This document shows positions 47,960-56,244 of a DNA stretch of 64,000 nucleotides, piece after piece. Source of the DNA: Caulobacter zeae (GTDB taxonomy: Bacteria > Pseudomonadota > Alphaproteobacteria > Caulobacterales > Caulobacteraceae); the NCBI RefSeq assembly GCF_002858925.1, contig NZ_PJRS01000049.1, forward strand, positions 333,839 through 397,838, in the 5' to 3' direction. The number at the start of each line of letters is the position of its first letter. Within the stretch, counting starts at the first letter, position 1. The notes beneath the pieces are model-generated. The model saw only the letters and a list, made by a program, of their open reading frames with translations. It ran no database searches and was not told the origin of the DNA. Made by a program: the position numbers and the translations under genes.

Positions 47960-48991
47960 CTATCGCCTCGCGGAGGCCAGATCGAGGATGGATTGGCCGA
48001 TGGAGGACAGGGAAACCTGCTTCTCCACGGCCCCGATTTCTTGGGCGGCGCGCGGCATGCCGTAGACGACGCAGCTGGCTTCGTCCTGGCCCACCGTGCG
48101 GGCGCCGGCCTGGCGCATCTGCAGCAGGCCCTGCGCGCCGTCGCGGCCCATGCCGGTCAGGATCGCGCCGACGGCCTTGTCGCCGACGGCCTGGGCCACC
48201 GAGCGGAACAGCACGTCGACCGAGGGACGGTGGCCGCTGACCGGGTCGCCGGCCACCAGGCGACAGCGCAGGCCGGCCGAGCGGACGACTTCCAGGTGCG
48301 TGGCGCCGCCGGGGGCGACATAGACCTTGCCGACTTCCAGCGGCGCGCCGTCGACGGCTTCCTGCACCTTGGCCCCGCTGGCGCGGTCGAGGCGCGCGGC
48401 GAAGCTGGCGGTGAAGGTCGCGGGCATGTGCTGGGTGATGACGGTCGGCGGGCAGGTCTCGGGGAACTGCGACAGGATCGTCAGCAGGGCTTCCACCCCG
48501 CCGGTCGACGAGCCGATGGCCACCACGTCGCCCGAGGGCAGGTAGGCGCCGCCGCGACGGGCCGGAGTCGCCGGAGCGTCGGCCTTGGTGCGGACCGAGG
48601 CGCGGGCCGCGGTCTTCACCTTCTCGGCGACTTCCGCCAGCGCCTCGGCGGTGCCGGTGGCGGTGGTGGGCTTGCCCACGCAGTCGACCGCGCCCAGTTC
48701 CAGCGCGCGCAGGGTCATCTCGGCCCCGGCCTGGGTCAGGCTGGAGACCATGACCACCGGCATCGGCCGCAGGCGCATGATCTTCTCGAGGAACTCGATG
48801 CCGTTCATGTTCGGCATCTCGATGTCGAGGGTCACGACGTCGGGGTTCAGGGCCTTGATCATGCCGCGGGCCTCGAACGGGTCGCCGGCGGCGCCGACCA
48901 CCTCGATCTCGGGATCGCGGTTGAGGGCGGCCGTGATCAGGCCGCGCATTGTCGCCGAGTCGTCGACGACGAGGGTGCGAATCTTGGCCAT
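47960..48991 (-). CDS. cheB: Protein-glutamate methylesterase CheB
   Basis: A 343-residue two-domain enzyme that removes methyl groups from chemoreceptors when phosphorylated by CheA. The receiver (about 1-125) has LVVDDSATMRGLI and VTLDIEMPNMNGIEFLEKI. An Ala/Thr-rich linker follows. The methylesterase domain (about 155-340) shows the catalytic Ser in AIGSSTGGVEALL, His in ITQHMPATFT and Asp in LTGMGRDGAQGLLQM. It starts two bases from the cheR stop. Confidence 0.97.
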   Translation of the reverse strand: MAKIRTLVVDDSATMRGLITAALNRDPEIEVVGAAGDPFEARGMIKALNPDVVTLDIEMPNMNGIEFLEKIMRLRPMPVVMVSSLTQAGAEMTLRALELGAVDCVGKPTTATGTAEALAEVAEKVKTAARASVRTKADAPATPARRGGAYLPSGDVVAIGSSTGGVEALLTILSQFPETCPPTVITQHMPATFTASFAARLDRASGAKVQEAVDGAPLEVGKVYVAPGGATHLEVVRSAGLRCRLVAGDPVSGHRPSVDVLFRSVAQAVGDKAVGAILTGMGRDGAQGLLQMRQAGARTVGQDEASCVVYGMPRAAQEIGAVEKQVSLSSIGQSILDLASARR

Positions 48992-48993
48992 GC

Positions 48994-49872
48994 TCAGACC
49001 CCCGTCTTGCGATAGGCGGTCAGGCCGCAGCTCTCGAAGCCGCGCACATTGGCGCCGACGCGTTCGGAGTGGCCGACATAGAGCTTGCCGCCCGGCGCCA
49101 GCAGCGGCGCAAAACGGCTCCAGACCCGCTCCTGGGTCGGTTCATCGAAATAGATCACGACATTCCGGCAGAAAATGGCGTCGAACGGACCCTTCATCGG
49201 CCACGACGGGCCGTTGAGGTTCAGCTCGCGGAAGGCGACGAGGCTGCGTGCGGCCTCGCAGACCCGCCAGGCGCGGCGGTCGCTCGGATCACGCTCGAAG
49301 AACTGGCCGCGCATCGATTGCGACACGCCTTCCAGCAGGTGCTCGTCATAGACGGCGGCCCGGCCGGTGGCCAGGACGTTGGTGTCGATGTCGGTGCCCA
49401 GGATGCGGATGTCCAGTTCGGCCGCATTCGGCCAGACAGACAGCACCGTGAAGGCCATCGAGTAAGGCTCCTGGCCCGACGAACTGGCGGCGGACCACAG
49501 ACGCAGGCGGCGGCCGGCGCGCACCTGATCGGCGATCGGCTCCAGGATGTTGGCGCGCAGGTCGTCGAAGTGGTGCGGCTCGCGGAAGAAGCGGGTGACG
49601 TTGGTCGTCAGGGCCCGCAGCATCTCCTGGCTCTCGTCGAGGCCCTGCTCGCTGGTCACGAAGGCGCAGTATTCCTTGAACGAGCGCAGGCCCAGGGCGC
49701 GCAGGCGCTTGGCCAGGCGCGAATAGACCAGCGTGGCCTTGGTGTCCGGCAGGCTGATGCCGGCCATGCCGTAGAGGATCTCGGCGATACGCTTGAAGTC
49801 CTGGGTGGTGAAGGCGAACTCGCCGTCGACCAGAGCCTCGCGCCGATCGGTGGAGGAGGGAGCGAAGGTCAT
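48994..49872 (-). CDS. cheR: Chemotaxis protein methyltransferase CheR
   Basis: A 292-residue S-adenosylmethionine-dependent enzyme that methylates receptor glutamates. The N-terminal helical domain (about 20-90) includes FKRIAEILYGMAGISLPDTK and VYSRLAKRLRALGL. The SAM-binding domain has LRLWSAASSSGQEPYSMAFT, TDIDTNVLATGR and FDAIFCRNVVIYFDEPTQER. The start codon overlaps the last base of cheW. Both receptors here end in WEEF/WEEY-like tails that may serve as CheR docking sites. Confidence 0.97.
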   Translation of the reverse strand: MTFAPSSTDRREALVDGEFAFTTQDFKRIAEILYGMAGISLPDTKATLVYSRLAKRLRALGLRSFKEYCAFVTSEQGLDESQEMLRALTTNVTRFFREPHHFDDLRANILEPIADQVRAGRRLRLWSAASSSGQEPYSMAFTVLSVWPNAAELDIRILGTDIDTNVLATGRAAVYDEHLLEGVSQSMRGQFFERDPSDRRAWRVCEAARSLVAFRELNLNGPSWPMKGPFDAIFCRNVVIYFDEPTQERVWSRFAPLLAPGGKLYVGHSERVGANVRGFESCGLTAYRKTGV

Positions 49873-50336
49873 CAGGCGGCCAGGGCCTCGCGCTCGGGCA
49901 GCAGGCGATCGAGCGAGATCTCGCTGATCATCCGGCCGTCGATGGAAATGATGCCGCGGATGAAGCTGCGAACGGCGTCGCAGGCCAGGTCCGGGGTCGG
50001 CTGAACGAGGTCGTCGGTGATCGACAGGATGTCCGACACCGCGTCGACCAGCATGCCGATCATGCGGTCGCCCGCCTTGACCACGATGAACACGCTGCGG
50101 ACGGTCGGCTCGATCACCGGCATGCCCAGACGGCAGGCCAGGTCCATGATCGGCAGCACCGCGCCGCGCAGGTTGATGACGCCGCGCATGTAGCCGGGCG
50201 ACTGCGGAAGCGTCGTGGCCGGGCTCCAGCCGCGGATCTCGCGGACGGCCATGATGTCCACGCAGTATTCCTGCTCGCCCACGCGGAACGAGATCAGTTC
50301 GCGGCGTTCGCCCGTGACGGTGATTTCTTCGGTCAT
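49872..50336 (-). CDS. cheW: Chemotaxis coupling protein CheW
   Basis: A 154-residue SH3-like adaptor linking receptors to CheA. The fold is recognisable from ELISFRVGEQEYCVDIMAVR, TTLPQSPGYMRGVINLRGAV and LPIMDLACRLGM, the standard CheW core. It starts four bases after the cheA stop and shares its end with cheR. No fusion or missing part is seen. Confidence 0.96.
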   Translation of the reverse strand: MTEEITVTGERRELISFRVGEQEYCVDIMAVREIRGWSPATTLPQSPGYMRGVINLRGAVLPIMDLACRLGMPVIEPTVRSVFIVVKAGDRMIGMLVDAVSDILSITDDLVQPTPDLACDAVRSFIRGIISIDGRMISEISLDRLLPEREALAA

Positions 50337-50340
50337 CGGC

Positions 50341-52659
50341 TTATTCCGCGGCGATCAGGGTGGGTTCGGCGGGGCGGGGCGGTTCGCGGCGACGCAGGCT
50401 GATCACCGCGTCGACGTCGAGGATCAGGGCCACGCGGCCGTCGCCCAGGATCGTCGCGGCGGCTACGCCGTCGACCTGCTGGTAGTTCTGCTCCAGCGAC
50501 TTGATGACCACCTGGCGCTGGCCGTGGATGGCGTCGGCCACCAGGGCGGCGCGCGAGCCGTCCTCGCCCTCGACCAGCAGCACCACGCCTTCGGTCGGCG
50601 GCGGCGAGCTGTCGCGGTAACCGAGCGTCAGGCCGACGTCGATCAGCGGCACGAAGCTGTCGCGGACGGCCAGCACCGAGCCGACCGGGCCCAGCGGGCG
50701 AACTTCTTCGGGCTTGGGACGCAGGCTCTCGACGATGGCGGCCAGCGGCACCACCAGGGTTTCGCCGGCGACGTCGACCACCATGCCGTCGAGGACGGCC
50801 AGGGTCAGCGGCAGGCTCAGCGTGAAGGTCGAGCCCTGGCCCGGACGCGAGGTGATCGAGATGCGGCCGCCCAGGGCCTGCACCGAGCGCTTGACCACGT
50901 CCATGCCGACGCCGCGGCCCGAGACGTCCGAGATCTTGTCGGCGGTCGAGAAGCCCGGGAGGAAGATCAGGTTGTCGATCTCCTCGTCGGTCAGCTGCAG
51001 CTCCGGCGAGATCAGGCCCTTCTTGATCGCGATCGAGTGGACGCGCTCGCGGTTGATGCCCTTGCCGTCGTCGGAGACCTCGATGACGATCCGGCCGCTG
51101 CGGTGCAGGGCGGCCAGCTTCACGACGCCTTCCGGGTTCTTGCCGGCCGCCTTGCGCTCCTCGGGGCTTTCCAGCCCGTGGTCGATGGCGTTGCGCAGCA
51201 TGTGGGTGATCGGATCGGACAGCCGCTCGATGACCGTCTTGTCGACCTCGGTGTTCTCGCCGTCCATCACCAGGCGGGCCTGCTTGCCCGTCATGCTGGC
51301 GACTTCGCGGACCAGGCGCGGCATGCGCTGGAACACCGACTTCACCGGCTGGGCGCGGATGGCCATGACGCTGTCCTGGATCTCGCGCGTCAGCTGTTCC
51401 AGCTCGTCGAGGCCCATGGCCAGGTTGGAGGAGGGGGCGATGCCGTATTCGCCGACGCGCTGCGCCAGCATGGCCTGGTTGATGACCAGCTCGCCGACCA
51501 GGTCGATCAGGCGGTCGATGCGCTCGGGATCGACGCGGATCACCGACTGGCCCGGGCCCGGGACGTCGATCTGCTGGGTCTTGGCGGCGGCGGGGGCGGC
51601 GGCGACGGGAGCGGCCGGGGCGACCGGCGCAGCGACCGGAGCCGGAGCGGCTTCGACCACCGGCGCGACCGCGACGGGTTCGGGGGCGGCCTCGATCACC
51701 ACCGGGGCCGGAGCCTCGGCGACGATCACCGGCTCGGGCGCGGCCGGGGCGGCGACGGGCGCCGGGGCCTCGCCGGCCAGCAGGGCGGCCAGGGCGGCGT
51801 CGGGGGCCAGGCCCTCGCCGCGGGTGATTTCCAGGTCGCAGTCGCCGTCGACGAATTCGAAGACCTCGCGGATGGCGGTCTCGTCTTCCTCGGTCTCCAG
51901 GCGCACCGTCCAGGTGGCGTAGGCGGCTTCGGCGTCCAGCATGTCCAGCGGCGGGATGGCGCTGGCGTCCAGGGTGGCCTCGATCGGGCCCAGGCGCGCC
52001 AGTTCGCGCAGCAACAGGGCGGTCTCGTTGGCCTTGCGGTAGAGGTCCGACTTCGGACGGATCGACACCGTCCAGACGTTGCCCGCGGCGGCTGCGACGT
52101 CGGCCGCCTGCTCGTCGATGGTGATCGTCATCGGCTGGAAGTCGAAGCCGAGGTCGTCGTCGTCCAGGGCGTCGTCGGCCCCGATCAGCGTTTCGGCCGG
52201 GGCGGCGGCGACGGGCGCGGCTTCGAAGGCGACCGCCTCGACCACAGGCGCGGCGACGGGAGCCGGCGCGGCGTTCGGGTCGGTGCAGGCCTTCAGCTCG
52301 GCGGCCATGGCCGCCGAGACGGCCTCGTCCACGACGCCCAGGCCGCGGGCCGAGCTGACGTGGTCGGCCAGCACGTCCGAGGCGCGCAGCAGGGTCACCA
52401 CCAGGTCCGGAGTCGCAGGCACCTCGTTGGAACGAACGGCGTCGAGCAGGGTCTCGAACACGTGGGCGAAGCGCACCAGCGGCTCGAGGCCGAAGGCGCC
52501 GGCGCCGCCCTTGATCGAGTGGACGGCGCGGAACACGGCGTTGACGGTGTCGCCGTCGTCGTTGCCGTCCTGCATGGCCAGGAGCCCGCCTTCGAGGTCG
52601 GCGAGCAGTTCCTCGCATTCCTGGAAGAAGGTGACCTTGATGGCCTCTAACTCGTCCAT
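50341..52659 (-). CDS. cheA: Chemotaxis histidine kinase CheA
   Basis: A 772-residue kinase that phosphorylates CheY and CheB. Domain order: P1 histidine-phosphotransfer (about 1-105, His in FRAVHSIKGGAGAFGLEPLV, about 47), P2-like region (about 180-260), a long Ala/Pro/Val linker (about 265-345), the P3 dimer helix (IRVDPERIDRLIDLVGELVI), the P4 ATP-binding domain (LRNAIDHGLESPEERKAAG, EVSDDGKGINRERV, VSGRGVGMDVVKRSV) and P5 CheW-like at the end. It starts 56 bases after cheY, the largest gap in the operon. Confidence 0.98.
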   Translation of the reverse strand: MDELEAIKVTFFQECEELLADLEGGLLAMQDGNDDGDTVNAVFRAVHSIKGGAGAFGLEPLVRFAHVFETLLDAVRSNEVPATPDLVVTLLRASDVLADHVSSARGLGVVDEAVSAAMAAELKACTDPNAAPAPVAAPVVEAVAFEAAPVAAAPAETLIGADDALDDDDLGFDFQPMTITIDEQAADVAAAAGNVWTVSIRPKSDLYRKANETALLLRELARLGPIEATLDASAIPPLDMLDAEAAYATWTVRLETEEDETAIREVFEFVDGDCDLEITRGEGLAPDAALAALLAGEAPAPVAAPAAPEPVIVAEAPAPVVIEAAPEPVAVAPVVEAAPAPVAAPVAPAAPVAAAPAAAKTQQIDVPGPGQSVIRVDPERIDRLIDLVGELVINQAMLAQRVGEYGIAPSSNLAMGLDELEQLTREIQDSVMAIRAQPVKSVFQRMPRLVREVASMTGKQARLVMDGENTEVDKTVIERLSDPITHMLRNAIDHGLESPEERKAAGKNPEGVVKLAALHRSGRIVIEVSDDGKGINRERVHSIAIKKGLISPELQLTDEEIDNLIFLPGFSTADKISDVSGRGVGMDVVKRSVQALGGRISITSRPGQGSTFTLSLPLTLAVLDGMVVDVAGETLVVPLAAIVESLRPKPEEVRPLGPVGSVLAVRDSFVPLIDVGLTLGYRDSSPPPTEGVVLLVEGEDGSRAALVADAIHGQRQVVIKSLEQNYQQVDGVAAATILGDGRVALILDVDAVISLRRREPPRPAEPTLIAAE

Positions 52660-52715
52660 TCCAACGTTCCTAAAACGAGAGAGTCTTCAGTGCCCCCGGG
52701 CAGGGGGAAACGACG

Positions 52716-53081
52716 TCAGGCCGCGACGCGGCGGATGGCGTCGACCAGCTTTTCCGGGTTGAACGGCTTGACGATCCAGCCCGTGGCGCCGGCGCGGCGC
52801 GCGCGGTCCTTCTTGGCCGGGTCGCTTTCCGTGGTCAGCACCAGGATCGGGATGGCGCGATAGTCGTCGTCGACCCGCACCGCCTCGATGAAGCCGAAGC
52901 CGTCCAGCTTGGGCATGTTGATGTCAGTGATGATCACGTCGGGGCGATGGGCCGAAAGAACTTCGAGCCCGTGCTCGCCGTCGACCGCTTCGACGACGTT
53001 GAACCCGGCGCCGGCGAGGGCCATGCGCAGCATGTCCCGCATCGTTCGGGAATCATCGACCGTGAGGACCGTCCGCGTCAC
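52716..53081 (-). CDS. cheY: Chemotaxis response regulator CheY (first copy)
   Basis: A 121-residue single-domain receiver: TVLTVDDSRTMRDMLRMALA, phospho-Asp in VIITDINMPKLDGFGFI (about 53), Thr in ILVLTTESDPAKK and Lys in GWIVKPFNPEKL. The start is a GTG at 53081, chosen because GGAG lies seven bases upstream and the stop of the STAS gene overlaps it as GTGA; longer versions have no such site. It sits just before cheA, the typical place of the main motor-binding CheY, though this role is not shown by sequence. Confidence 0.94.
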   Translation of the reverse strand: MTRTVLTVDDSRTMRDMLRMALAGAGFNVVEAVDGEHGLEVLSAHRPDVIITDINMPKLDGFGFIEAVRVDDDYRAIPILVLTTESDPAKKDRARRAGATGWIVKPFNPEKLVDAIRRVAA

Positions 53082-53362
53082 GATTGAACTCCATGGATAT
53101 CCGCCGAAAGAAGCGCCCCTTCGGCGCCGAACAGACGGGTGGTTTCGACAAAGGCCTCCGAAGGGGCCCGGATAGAAAAGGACTTGCCGTCCGCCGCCCA
53201 GGCGGTCTTGGCCGCCAGGAGCACTTGCAGGCACAGGCCGCCGAGGCGACGGACGTTGCCGGCGTCGACCTCGACCGCATCGCCGCGACGTTCCAGGAAC
53301 GCCGCCTTGAGGGGACCCGACGCCTTCAGATCAAGCGTTTCGGGCAGCGAAAGCACAGTCAT
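53078..53362 (-). CDS. STAS-domain protein of the che operon (CheX position)
   Basis: A 94-residue STAS domain, the anti-sigma-antagonist fold. The sequence TVLSLPETLDLKASGPLKAA, then GDAVEVDAGNVRRLGGLCLQ and VLLAAKTAWAADGKSF gives the usual beta-alpha pattern; the residue at the normal phospho-Ser place reads RRLGGLC, so phosphorylation is doubtful. Caulobacter names the gene in this place cheX, but it is unrelated to the CheX phosphatase. It starts at the last base of the receptor gene (TGATG) with GGAGGAG upstream. The role in chemotaxis is unclear. Confidence 0.82.
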   Translation of the reverse strand: MTVLSLPETLDLKASGPLKAAFLERRGDAVEVDAGNVRRLGGLCLQVLLAAKTAWAADGKSFSIRAPSEAFVETTRLFGAEGALLSADIHGVQS

Positions 53363-55329
53363 CAAAACTCCTCCCAGCCGTCGCTGACCGGGGCGGCCGC
53401 TGCGGCGGCTCCACCACGGCCGGGCCGGGCGAAGGCGCCGAGCCGGGCGCGTTGCTCGGCGACGGGGTTGCGGGCCGGCGAGTCGACATGGGCGTCGGCT
53501 TCGCGCGGGCGTTCAAAGCGTTGGGCCGAACCCTCGCCCACACGGAAGCGACCGATCAGGCGCACCAGCTCCGCGGTCTCGCCCTTCAGCGAGTGCGTCG
53601 CGGCGGTCGATTGCTCGACCATGGCGGCGTTCTGTTGGGTCACCTGATCCATCTGGTTGACGGCGGTGTTGACTTCGTTGAGGCCGGTCGCCTGCTCGGC
53701 CGCCGAGGCGGCGATCTCGGTGACCAGGGCGTCGATCTCGCCGACCTTCGCCACGATCCGCTGCAGGGCCTCGCCGGTCTGGCCGACCAGCGACACGCCC
53801 GCCGAGACCTGCTGGGTCGACGACGAGATCAGGGTCTTGATCTCCTTGGCGGCCTCGGCCGAGCGCTGGGCGAGCGCGCGGACTTCCTGGGCGACCACCG
53901 CGAAACCACGTCCCGCTTCGCCCGCCCGGGCGGCCTCCACCCCGGCGTTGAGCGCCAGGAGGTTGGTCTGGAAGGCGATCTCGTCGATCACGCCGATGAT
54001 CTGGCTGATCTGCTTGGAGGAATTTTCGATTTCGCCCATCGCGGACACTGCCTGATGGACGACCTGGCCGGAATGCGTCGCTTCGCCACGGGTGGTGGAG
54101 ACGACGTCCGAGGCCTGGCGGGCGCCCGAGGCCGTGCGGCGCACGGTTGCGGTCAGCTCGTCGAGGGCGGCGGCGGTCTCTTCCAGGCTGGCGGCCTGCT
54201 GCTCGGTGCGGCGCGACAGGTCGTCGGAGGCGTGGGCGATTTCGTCGGCGCCGGTGCGCAGGCCGTCGGTCGAGGCCGTGATGACCTTCACGGTGTCCTG
54301 CAGCTGGGCGATGGCGCCGTTGAAGTCGTCCTTCAGCTTGGCGTACTCGCCCGGGAAGTTGGCGGTGACGCGGAAGGTCAGGTCGCCCTGGGCCAGACGC
54401 TCCAGGCCCTCAGCCAGCGAGCTGACCACCAGGGCGCTCTCGCGGGCGGCGGCGGCGGCGGCCTGCTCCTTGGCGCGACGCTCGTCGGCGGTCAGGGCGG
54501 CCGACTTCTCCTGCTCGGCGCGCAGCTGCTCCAGGTGCAGCTGGTTGTCGCGGAAGACCTTCAGCGAACGCACGATCGCGCCCAGCTCGTCCCCACGAGT
54601 CAGGCGTTCCAGGTCGATGCCGTTGTCGCCCTTGGAGAGCTTCTCGGTGGCGCCGGCGATGTCGGAGATCGACTTGCGGGTCGTCATCACGGTCATGAAG
54701 GCCAGGACGCCGACGGCGGCCAGGGTGATGAGCGAGAGGATGATGGTGATGCTGATCGAGGCGGCGGCCTCGGCCTGGCGCTTGGCGGCCTGCGTCTTGG
54801 CGCGGCTGGCGGCGTCGTCGACCACCTTCTGCAACTGCGCGGCCATCTTGACGTACTGGTCTTCGAAGCTGCCGGCGAAGCTCATCGCCATGCCCGCGTC
54901 GACGTCGACCATGCCGCTGACGGTGTCGACGGCGCTGCGGCACTCGGCCAGCGCTTTGACCAGGGCGTCGATCTTCGGACGCTCGGAGGCCGGAAGACGG
55001 GCGGAGAGGCCCTTCATTTCCTTGCCCAGAGTGTCGAACTCGGCGAGCAGTTCGGTGATGCGCGGACCGGCGGGAGCGGCCATCGGGTCGGCCTTGGAGG
55101 CCAGGATCTGGTAGAGCTTGCCGTGGGAGTCGGTAATGCGGCGCGACAGCGACTGGATCTCGCTGTTGGTGCGCATGTCGGTCTCGACGACCTGCTGCAG
55201 CGCCGCCGACTGGCTCTTCTGCACGACGATGGACCCCACGGCCATGGCCGCCAGCATCAGCAGTGCGAAGGCCGGCGCGAAGCCGATTTTTATGATCAAC
55301 GGCAGATCGACGAGTCGAAAGCGCTTCAT
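53362..55329 (-). CDS. Methyl-accepting chemotaxis protein (McpA-like)
   Basis: A 655-residue transmembrane chemoreceptor and first gene of the che operon. A membrane helix at about 10-35 (IIKIGFAPAFALLMLAAMAV), a periplasmic sensor domain of about 150 residues, a second helix (ITIILSLITLAAVGVLAFMT) and a HAMP domain (about 210-265) are visible. A second HAMP-like part precedes the signalling domain, which has the hairpin tip IDEIAFQTNLLALNAGVEAA. The C-terminus ends VSDGWEEF, a possible CheR-docking tail. In Caulobacter the operon receptor McpA is localised to the pole and degraded by ClpXP. The start at 55329 has GGAGGGG upstream. Ligand unknown. Confidence 0.93.
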   Translation of the reverse strand: MKRFRLVDLPLIIKIGFAPAFALLMLAAMAVGSIVVQKSQSAALQQVVETDMRTNSEIQSLSRRITDSHGKLYQILASKADPMAAPAGPRITELLAEFDTLGKEMKGLSARLPASERPKIDALVKALAECRSAVDTVSGMVDVDAGMAMSFAGSFEDQYVKMAAQLQKVVDDAASRAKTQAAKRQAEAAASISITIILSLITLAAVGVLAFMTVMTTRKSISDIAGATEKLSKGDNGIDLERLTRGDELGAIVRSLKVFRDNQLHLEQLRAEQEKSAALTADERRAKEQAAAAAARESALVVSSLAEGLERLAQGDLTFRVTANFPGEYAKLKDDFNGAIAQLQDTVKVITASTDGLRTGADEIAHASDDLSRRTEQQAASLEETAAALDELTATVRRTASGARQASDVVSTTRGEATHSGQVVHQAVSAMGEIENSSKQISQIIGVIDEIAFQTNLLALNAGVEAARAGEAGRGFAVVAQEVRALAQRSAEAAKEIKTLISSSTQQVSAGVSLVGQTGEALQRIVAKVGEIDALVTEIAASAAEQATGLNEVNTAVNQMDQVTQQNAAMVEQSTAATHSLKGETAELVRLIGRFRVGEGSAQRFERPREADAHVDSPARNPVAEQRARLGAFARPGRGGAAAAAAPVSDGWEEF

Positions 55330-55676
55330 GACAAATCCCCTCCAAGAGACGGCCGTGCCCACGGACCGTCCGCAATGTGAGGTGATCATCACGATAGATT
55401 CCTAATTCTTCCTGACTTTGGTTAAGGATGATGGCCGCACCCTGTCGCACCCCCTGTCGCACCCGTATCGATGTGTGCGTACGCGCGCATATTTGAGTCT
55501 AGAGTAGGGGGAATGTGGCGGCTTGGCGCCATTCACAAGTCATTATGGTTATCGATAAGTAAATATCGATTATCTTTCGGTGACTCAGACTATCTTAACT
55601 TGCGGCTGCGAAAAGGTGCAGGCGTCCGGTTGGCGCAACGTCCAACGGACGAACAAAAAATACTAGGAGCAGCGGG
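55330..55676. promoter_or_regulatory. Divergent promoter region with 12-bp tandem repeat
   Basis: This 347-base gap must drive both the che operon (minus) and the small secreted-protein gene (plus). A perfect tandem repeat CCTGTCGCACCC lies at 55441-55464. GANTC sites occur at about 55495 and 55584. GGTTAAG at about 55420 resembles a CtrA half-site. A near-perfect inverted repeat CGTCCGGTTGG/CCAACGGACG (about 55623-55652) lies in the leader of the plus-strand gene. No gene is seen. Confidence 0.5.
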
Positions 55677-55988
55677 ATGAAATATCCGATCGCTATTGCC
55701 GCGGGAATCGCCGGCAGCTTTTTCGTCGCTCAGGCCGCTTCGGCCGCCGGCGGTTTCGAAGACCAAATGGGCCGCTGCCTTCAGCAGTTCGCCAACACCA
55801 AGGACGCCGCCCAGGTGATGCTTGAGTGCACCGCCGACGCCGGCAAGCTCTCGGGCTGCAAGGTTGTCGACAACAGCGCGGCCGGCAAGGGCTTCGACAA
55901 GGCGGCCATGTGCATCGCCGAGAAGCTGCCGATGGGCGCCAAGACCGGCACCGTGAAGGTTCCGTTCCGCTTCCCGGGCGGCGCGTAA
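55677..55988 (+). CDS. Small secreted protein resembling a TonB C-terminal domain
   Basis: A 103-residue protein with signal peptide MKYPIAIAAGIAGSFFVAQA, cleaved near SAA. The mature part resembles the TonB C-terminal domain without its membrane anchor or Pro-rich rod: LECTADAGKLSGCKVVDNSA, GKGFDKAAMCIAEKL and VKVPFRFPG follow the family pattern of a beta-strand with Cys, 'GxLxxCxVxxxSpaGxGFdxAA', and a final strand. Four cysteines could form disulfides. AGGAG precedes the ATG at eight bases. It is divergent from the che operon. It might bind TonB-box peptides, or be a domain reused for another job. Confidence 0.65.
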   Translation: MKYPIAIAAGIAGSFFVAQAASAAGGFEDQMGRCLQQFANTKDAAQVMLECTADAGKLSGCKVVDNSAAGKGFDKAAMCIAEKLPMGAKTGTVKVPFRFPGGA

Positions 55989-56000
55989 GACTTACGCGCC
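55980..56000 (+). terminator. Palindrome spanning the stop codon
   Basis: GGCGCGTAAG (55980-55989) and CTTACGCGCC (55991-56000) are perfect inverses one base apart and enclose the TAA stop of the small secreted protein. It could form a short RNA hairpin or a DNA-binding site. A weak GGGG-TTT follows; function is uncertain. Confidence 0.45.
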
Positions 56001-56150
56001 TTCCCAGAGGGGTTTCAAACGCCTCCGCTGGTCCAGGCCGGCGCATCCCGCACGGGACGCGCCACGGCCGGATCGGCGGGGGCGTTTTGCTGTCTGGACA
56101 CTGGCGTCTCAAAGTAACGCCCCACGTCCTCCAAGAATACGCGCCCCAAG

Positions 56151-56175
56151 AAAAAGACCCGCCTCGTGGCGGGTC
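56151..56175 (-). terminator. Intrinsic terminator of the globin-coupled receptor gene
   Basis: On the minus strand GACCCGCC pairs with GGCGGGTC around ACGA and is followed by TTTTT. It lies about 70 bases after the stop of the chemoreceptor at 56245. The remaining sequence of this gap shows no gene. Confidence 0.88.
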
Positions 56176-56244
56176 AGGTGAGGAGACGCGCGAAGAAACG
56201 GATCGGAGCGCGTTACGCTAAGCCGCGCCCCGACCGCACAGAAT

